Of a DNA stretch of 64,000 nucleotides, positions 58,430 to 64,000 are shown in pieces. Both the position numbers and the translations under genes were made by a program. Origin of the DNA: Aedes albopictus (lineage: Eukaryota; Arthropoda; Insecta; Diptera; Culicidae); contig NC_085137.1 in NCBI RefSeq assembly GCF_035046485.1, positions 1,713,977 through 1,777,976 on the forward strand, read 5' to 3'. Positions within the stretch are counted from its first letter, which is position 1, and the number at the start of each line of letters is the position of its first letter. The notes below the pieces were generated by a model. The model had not been told where the DNA came from, made no database searches, and saw nothing but the letters and a program-made list of their open reading frames with translations.

Positions 58430-60262
58430 CATGGATCCTTTAAAATATTTTTCCAAGTATTCAATGAAATTTCTTTGAAGATTTATTCCGGAATTCCTTC
58501 AAGGAGTCTAACACAGGTTCCAGCATGAATTCTATTAGAAATTTATCTCAGGATTCATTAGGAAATTCTTCTAAGTAATCTTACGGGAATTCCTTGAAGT
58601 ATTCCTTCAGAAATTCCTCTTAAAAATCATTCAAAAATAGCTTTTAAGGATCCCACAGAAATGCCTGCAAAGTTTTTTTTTCTACAGTTATTTCAATTGT
58701 TCTTTCAAGAATTCCTTCAAAGATTTCTTCAGGAAATCATCATCATTCTTTAGAAATATCTCTAAAGATTTGTTAAGGAATTCCCTTAATGATTCCATCA
58801 GGAATTATCATCAGGTAATTTTCAAGAGCTCTTCCAAGGATTTCTTTTTTCCTTTTCTCATGTATTCGTACAGGAATACCTTCAACGATTACTTTAGAAG
58901 TTTCCCCAGTGATTGCTTCTACCACTTCTCCAAGGATTTCGTGAGGAACACGAAATTTCTCCAAGAAATCCTTCAAAAATTTCTCCAAGGATTGTTTTAA
59001 GAACTTCATCGAGAATTATACAATAGACTCATGCAGGAATTCATTCTATTATTCACTCAAAAATTCCTACAGGGATTCAGGTATTTTCCAAGGTCTACAT
59101 AACAAATATCTTCAAGAGTTCCGTAATTAATTCTCCAAGTATTCTTTCGGGAAATTCCCCAAAAAAATGCTTCAACAATCTACTCAGAAATGTGTAAAAG
59201 GAATCATGAACAAATTCCTCCAATAACTCGTTCAGTGAATCTGATAGAGATTCCTTCAAGAATTTCTTCTGATTATTTCAAAAAGTTTTCCACGGATTGT
59301 TCCGGAAATTCTTCAAGGGTTCTATTGAGAATTTATCAAATTCGTGCAAAATTTATTTGCTGATTTGTCCAAGAACAGAAACTATTTCAAGGATTTCTTC
59401 GAAAACTCATCCAAAGATTTATCGCGGAATCCTCCTAAGGATTCTCATCAATGATGTTTAAAAAGTTCTTCCAAAGATGCTTTTAACAATTCCTCCAGCT
59501 ACTGCTTCAGTAATTCCTTCAAGCAATTTTCCAGAAATACCCTCTAAAGTTTTCATACGGAAATTATTTCCATCGATTAGTCTTTCAGGAATTCCTTCTG
59601 AATGTCATCATGGATTATTTAAAAATCTTCAGAAATGCCTTCATGGATTCTTAAACAAAATCCTAAGATTTGTTTAGGAATTCCATCAATGATTATTTTA
59701 GTAATTCCTCTCAGGGAACTTTATGGAACTCCTTCAATGACTCCTTTCGAAATTTTCTCATGTAGTCTTCCAGAAATGCCTCCTAAGAATGCTTCCAAAA
59801 TTTCTCCGGTGATTGCCAGGGCAGCACCTCCAAGGATTAAGTCGAAAATATCTCCAAGAATTTCCTTCACGACTTTCTTAAGCTCCAATGATTTCTTTAG
59901 GAACTCCCCCAAGAATTACTCCAGATATTCTTCCACAAATTCCTTCATGTATTCTTTCGGGAATTTCTGCTTCCAGAATCTAGCATACGTGGGACCGCGC
60001 ATAGCTTACGAACGGAAGGTTCAATTTAGGCCGTCTTACTTTTATTCTGTGTCACCCAAGGAAGGTTTATGAGACAATAAACATGTAAAATTGGGAGTTT
60101 TTGAAAATCGATTTGTCAAACATTTAAAAACTTGTCAAAAACATAGTAGGCAAGATGAAGTGCCTGGGACAGCTAGTATACTTATAAATTCTTTTGAACA
60201 TTTTGGCAAAGCTGTCCTATGTAATTCCAAGTATTTTTTTGAAAATTCATTCCGTGAGATTG
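58430..60262. repeat. Degenerate array of about 24 bp period, C-rich strand
   Basis: AATTCCTTCAAGNAATTTNTCC-like units run to about 59990; 59990-60262 lacks the pattern. Frames such as 59635-60072 (145 codons) are artefacts. Confidence 0.65.
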
Positions 60263-61268
60263 TACCCAGGTAACCACTAAGCATTTGAATAAGCCGTATA
60301 TCAGCCCGTATTACGCATTTAAACTGCTTGCTGCCCTACATAAGCAGTTCGAATGCATAGCTGCCTTGAGTTAGCATAAGCTGTGCTGCTCAAAAGCTTT
60401 CGGCTGTTAATCAGCATTTCAACTGCTTGAAGTGGTTTCACTTGGGAGCATACATAATGCTTTTCAACTGCTCTTTAAATGCTAGGAGCAAAAAGGTTGG
60501 GAGATATGTTACGCATTTGGCACCACATGTCTCTCTCTTACAGAGCCTATACTTCTGTTTACAAATTTCTGCATCTTATTTGTTTCTTAATTTTCCCCTA
60601 CTCATCCAAAAGCACAAAAGAAAACATTACTGCAGCTGGATTGGATTGGGAACTTGTCCATAAAAAAATCGTCAATTATTTATCATTTCGTCGGAAAATA
60701 TGTGCCGAATAGGTGGACGCTTTGGTGGATCATAGGATTGTTTGAAAGAGGGAAGAAACAATCATATTGCACCGATATTTAAAAGAAAGGTGTTGAATCT
60801 GAAGCTGTTATCTAATCATTCTTTATATTGGCGATTAAATCAACGCACGCCACCGGGACAGCTTTAGCATCGTGGATCAGAAGCAGCAGAATCCGAAGCA
60901 GATATGATTAATCAATCACCGGATCGTAAGTTCAAACCTACATCACTACATAAATCAGCAAAAAGTACCACCTAGCACCGGCTGGACTATGGAAGGACGA
61001 TGAAGCGGGGAAGCAGGCTGAGAGAACGAGAAGCAGACGTCAATCTATTTTTCTTTTTTTTTTGCTCGACGAGGCGTTACGCTTCTTTGACATTTCGTCA
61101 CGACGTTCCTGAAGGGATAGCACCAAGACAGCCCGTTATTTTGCCAAAACCTGCTGTGAGGTAGCACTATAGACGCATATACGGCTAATTAGCATTAAAC
61201 GCCTTGTCGTAAAGGCTACTATAATGCTGAAGGAATGCTATTTTAAATGCTTACTGGTTACTTGGGTA
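60263..61268. mobile_element. 1.0 kb TA-flanked inverted-repeat element
   Basis: CCCAGGTAACCACTAAGCAT (60265) is matched by the complement of CCCAAGTAACCAGTAAGCAT ending at 61266, with TA on both sides (60263-60264, 61267-61268). GCATTTNAACTGCTT-like subterminal repeats occur several times in the first 220 bases. No transposase frame is seen. Confidence 0.78.
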
Positions 61269-61710
61269 GTATTATTCTTTCAAGTTTGTCTTCAGAAACT
61301 CCCCTGAGGATGCTCTCAAAGAATTCTTCAGGGTTTTTTGCAGGAATATCTCCAAAGAAATCATTTAGTAATTACTACAGGGGTTCCCTTAGAGACTCAT
61401 TTAAGGATCACTTTAGAAATTCTTCCAAGGATTGCTGCAGAATTTTTTGCACAGGTTCTTCTAATTTTTCGGGAATTTCTTCCATCGAAGAAGTACACCA
61501 TTCCTTCGAATTATTTTTATCGAACTCCATCGAGAATTACACCAAAGAACCATACCGGAATTCCTTCTATTATTCTTTCTGAAAGCATTCCACATGAAAG
61601 TCTTGAAGAAAATCCCGGTATAAACCCTGGAGAAATTTCACATATAACTACTGGGCTGGATAAACCGCAGGTGGAACTCTTGGTCCCAGATGGAAATCCT
61701 AGGCGGCTCA
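61269..61710. repeat. Degenerate array with strand switch near 61585
   Basis: C-rich units to about 61580, then the opposite strand type (GAAAATCCCGGTATAAACCCTGG) to 61710. Confidence 0.55.
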
Positions 61711-61828
61711 TGTTCGCATCGGCGTAACTACCATTGACAATGACAGCACACACAAGCTACTATCTAACGACCGCTCTTACTTAGTAGGTCACCAGATTTA
61801 ACCTTTAGCTAGTCAACGTGGAAAGCGA

Positions 61829-62151
61829 CCCGAGTAGAGGAAAAGAGCTCAATAATAGCATATTTTGATATGGAGATCAAAAAGTGATATGGGTTTGATT
61901 GACATAAGAGATAAAAGATCTAAAAATAAAATCAAAAATTTACTCCTGGAACAGCATCATCAAATCATATTTAGATTTTGTAAGATCTAACCAATAGCAG
62001 CGAGCTATTCGTATGATCTTGAAATATCAAATTTTGATATTGTTCAGATGTTCCGGGAACATTTTTCAGATATTATTTTTAGATCTTTTATCTCTTATAT
62101 CAATCAAACCAATATCATGTTTTGATTGTCAGTATTTTACCTCTACCCGGG
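61829..62151. mobile_element. MITE with long inverted repeats, CCCGGGTAGAGG ends
   Basis: CCCGAGTAGAGGAAAA (61829) and the complement of CCCGGGTAGAGGTAAA (to 62151) start arms of about 130 bases. ATAAGAGATAAAAGATCTAA is present in complement in the right arm. No target duplication is certain. Confidence 0.7.
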
Positions 62152-62229
62152 GATCGTGAACTTCTTATTATTCATTGTTAAAATTGCAAAAGTGTGTTGA
62201 AAACTACAATGGCGTTTATATCGACTATG

Positions 62230-62409
62230 TGGAGTGGATCTGGTGTGATGGTTAGAACACTTGACTATCACGCCGAAGACCTGGGATCGAATCCCACTCT
62301 CGACAAACTCTCTAAAGTGTGAGTTCTTCCTTCGAAAGGGAAGTAAAGCGTGGGTCCCGAGATGAACTGGCCTAGGGCTAAAAATCTCGTTAATACAGAT
62401 AAAAAAAAA
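62230..62409 (+). mobile_element. tRNA-related SINE, plus strand
   Basis: Same family as 57491-57675, with A-box- and B-box-like words and an A9 tail. The 14-base duplication TTATATCGACTATG lies at 62216-62229 and 62410-62423. Confidence 0.9.
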
Positions 62410-62464
62410 TTATATCGACTATGCGAATATTGGCAGTAGGGGTATTTGGAACAACTGGTCACAG

Positions 62465-63640
62465 GTCACAGGCGGAACTCCTGGAGAAACTTCCGTTGGA
62501 ACTTTTGAGGAAATTTCTGGAGAAATTCCATACGGAACTCTAGTGGGAATCTTTTATGAAACTCTTGGAGGAATCATAGGTGGAACTTCTGAAGGAACCA
62601 TAAGTGAAGCTGTTATAGGAATTTCAGGTTAAACTTTTGGGGAAATCGCAGGTAGAACTTCTGAAATGATACCCTATGGAACTCTCGAGTGAACTTCAGG
62701 TAGAATTTTAGAGGGAATCTCAGATGGAACACCTGGAGGCAGGGATGGCATTTAACTCTAAAAATATGCACAGTACAGCTCATTTTCATATTAAAACCGC
62801 GCACACTTGCACACACACTGAGGAGCATGCCATCCCAGGAGCAGGAATCCCACATGGAACTTTAAGGAGAATCCCAGTTAGGGTTCATTCACAAATGTCA
62901 TAACGCTAAAATTGGTCGTTTTCAACACCCACCCACCCCTTCGTAACACTGTTTATATGGGGAAAATTTTATTTTGTTCGAGCTGTAACACCATGAAGGA
63001 CACCCACCCACCCCCTCCAGCGTTATGACATTTGTGAACAAGCCCTTAGAACTTCCGTGGGAAATCCGAATTAAATTTCTTGAAGAATCCCTGGAGGAAT
63101 CCCAAACGCATTTCCATTAAACCTCGTGGAGGAATCATATATGGAGCTCCTGTAGTAATCCCAGGTGAAGCTTTTGGGGCAATCACAGATGGAACTTCTG
63201 AAGGAATCCGCCATGGAACTCTTGGGTGAACGCCAAATGGAACTCTAGAGGTAAACCAAGATGGAGCTCGCGGAGGAATATTTGGGGGAATCCCACATGG
63301 AACTCCTAGCGGAATCCCAGTTGGAACTTCAGGGGCTATCCCAGATTTGACTACTTGAAGAATCCCAGATATAACTCCGGTGGAGTCCTTGGGTTTAAAC
63401 CCTTGAATCCCAGATGGAACACCTGGGGAGGGGGGTAGGTTAGGTCTTTCTCCTGGAGGAATTCCATATAAAATAGCTGGAGAAACTCCAGATTGAATAC
63501 CAAATGGAGCTTCTGGAAGAATCCCAGTAGAAACACCTGAAGGAATCCGAATTGGACTTTTTGGATACATCCCAAATGGAACTCCTGTAAAAATCCAAGA
63601 TGAAACTCCTAGTGCAACCCCTGTTGGAAGGTACTCCTGA
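62465..63640. repeat. 24 bp degenerate array, GGAATCCC strand
   Basis: ATCCC starts occur at 63290, 63314, 63338 and 63362: an exact 24-base period. On the minus strand this gives a 209-codon open frame (63046-63675) with eight-residue periodicity (G-I-P-x-G-V-P-x). About 62735-62855 and 62885-63045 are interruptions; the latter contains inverted CACCCACCC / GTTATGACATTTGTGAA words. I treat the long frame as a repeat artefact. Confidence 0.78.
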
Positions 63641-64000
63641 GATTTGAAATTTTCAAATAATTTCTGAAAATGCATATTTCTATTTTAAATATGTACAATG
63701 AAAATATATCGAAACATGCAAAATTTGGAATTCGAAACAAACGTAAGTGGAAGCGGGTGGAAATTGGAGTTTGATGTTTTTCGTTAACACATTTTCCACC
63801 GATGCAGTTCCAAAACAGTTTCAAAATAAAAATAAGGCATAAGTCAATCAACTTTCAGCGGAAAACCCAGCAATATTTAGTGTACGTCAGAGAGTAGCTT
63901 CCACATTGCATAACAATTGCAGAATTCAGCTACCAATATTCTCCAAAACAAATTAATTTTAGTTGGAAAGAAGTAAAATGAATCACACGAGACACTTCAT
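63641..64000. other. Unassigned AT-rich sequence
   Basis: Nothing recognisable up to the window end. Confidence 0.3.

Noticed and set aside
63046..63675. 209-codon minus-strand open frame
   Set aside because: It lies wholly in a 24 bp array; the frame is kept open by the period, and the opposite strand is also partly open.

Overview
This window looks like non-coding, transposon-saturated DNA from an insect, most likely a culicine (Aedes-type) mosquito. That assignment is inference. It rests on four copies of a tRNA-headed SINE with perfect target-site duplications, many small terminal-inverted-repeat elements (MITEs) with different target preferences, a decayed Penelope-like retroelement with a GIY-YIG endonuclease, and kilobases of degenerate 23-24 bp arrays. 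I found no host protein-coding gene, tRNA, rRNA or CRISPR array that I can defend. Most open frames are short shadows, and the longest ones lie inside the periodic arrays. The non-repetitive stretches could be intergenic or part of a very large intron.

Layout. 0-8.7 kb: two TA-flanked MITEs, scattered CCTGAAA-rich degenerate repeats and unassigned sequence. 8.7-19.2 kb: G-strand arrays and a segmental duplication (copy A 10.26-13.12 kb, copy B 13.86-19.2 kb). The copies carry different insertions: a SINE in A, a 971 bp poly-A retroelement and a 1.38 kb TA element in B. 20.4-22.1 kb: a TTA-flanked and a TA-flanked MITE. 22.9-25.2 kb: the Penelope-like element, split by a TA-flanked element that itself holds another MITE. 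25.4-27.0 kb: a long inverted-repeat element with a 960 bp element nested in it. 27.4-30.25 kb: a foldback with arms of about 680 bp, loaded with a SINE, a TTAA MITE and a hairpin element. 31-32 kb: a strand-switching array. 32-41 kb: mostly unassigned, with MITEs at 35.6 and 38.6 kb and a local tandem duplication at 39.0-39.5 kb. 41.4-46.4 kb: arrays around a 31 bp satellite. 46.7-47.5 kb: an insertion between 27 bp direct repeats with a hAT-type MITE inside. 50.6-53.3 kb: a mirror-symmetric array. 55.1-56.1 kb: a repeat split by a second hAT-type element. 57-63.6 kb: arrays containing SINEs, hammerhead-like Penelope ends and further MITEs.

The most interesting signals are: (i) hammerhead-ribozyme-like motifs of Penelope type, one isolated, one in a head-to-head pair, and one overlapping the C-terminal coding sequence of the Penelope endonuclease; (ii) degenerate arrays that reverse strand at a centre, so a read-through transcript could fold into long imperfect double-stranded RNA; (iii) nested insertions whose duplications and empty sites give a relative insertion history. 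Nothing was searched against a database. Family names come from ends, target duplications and motifs seen by eye.
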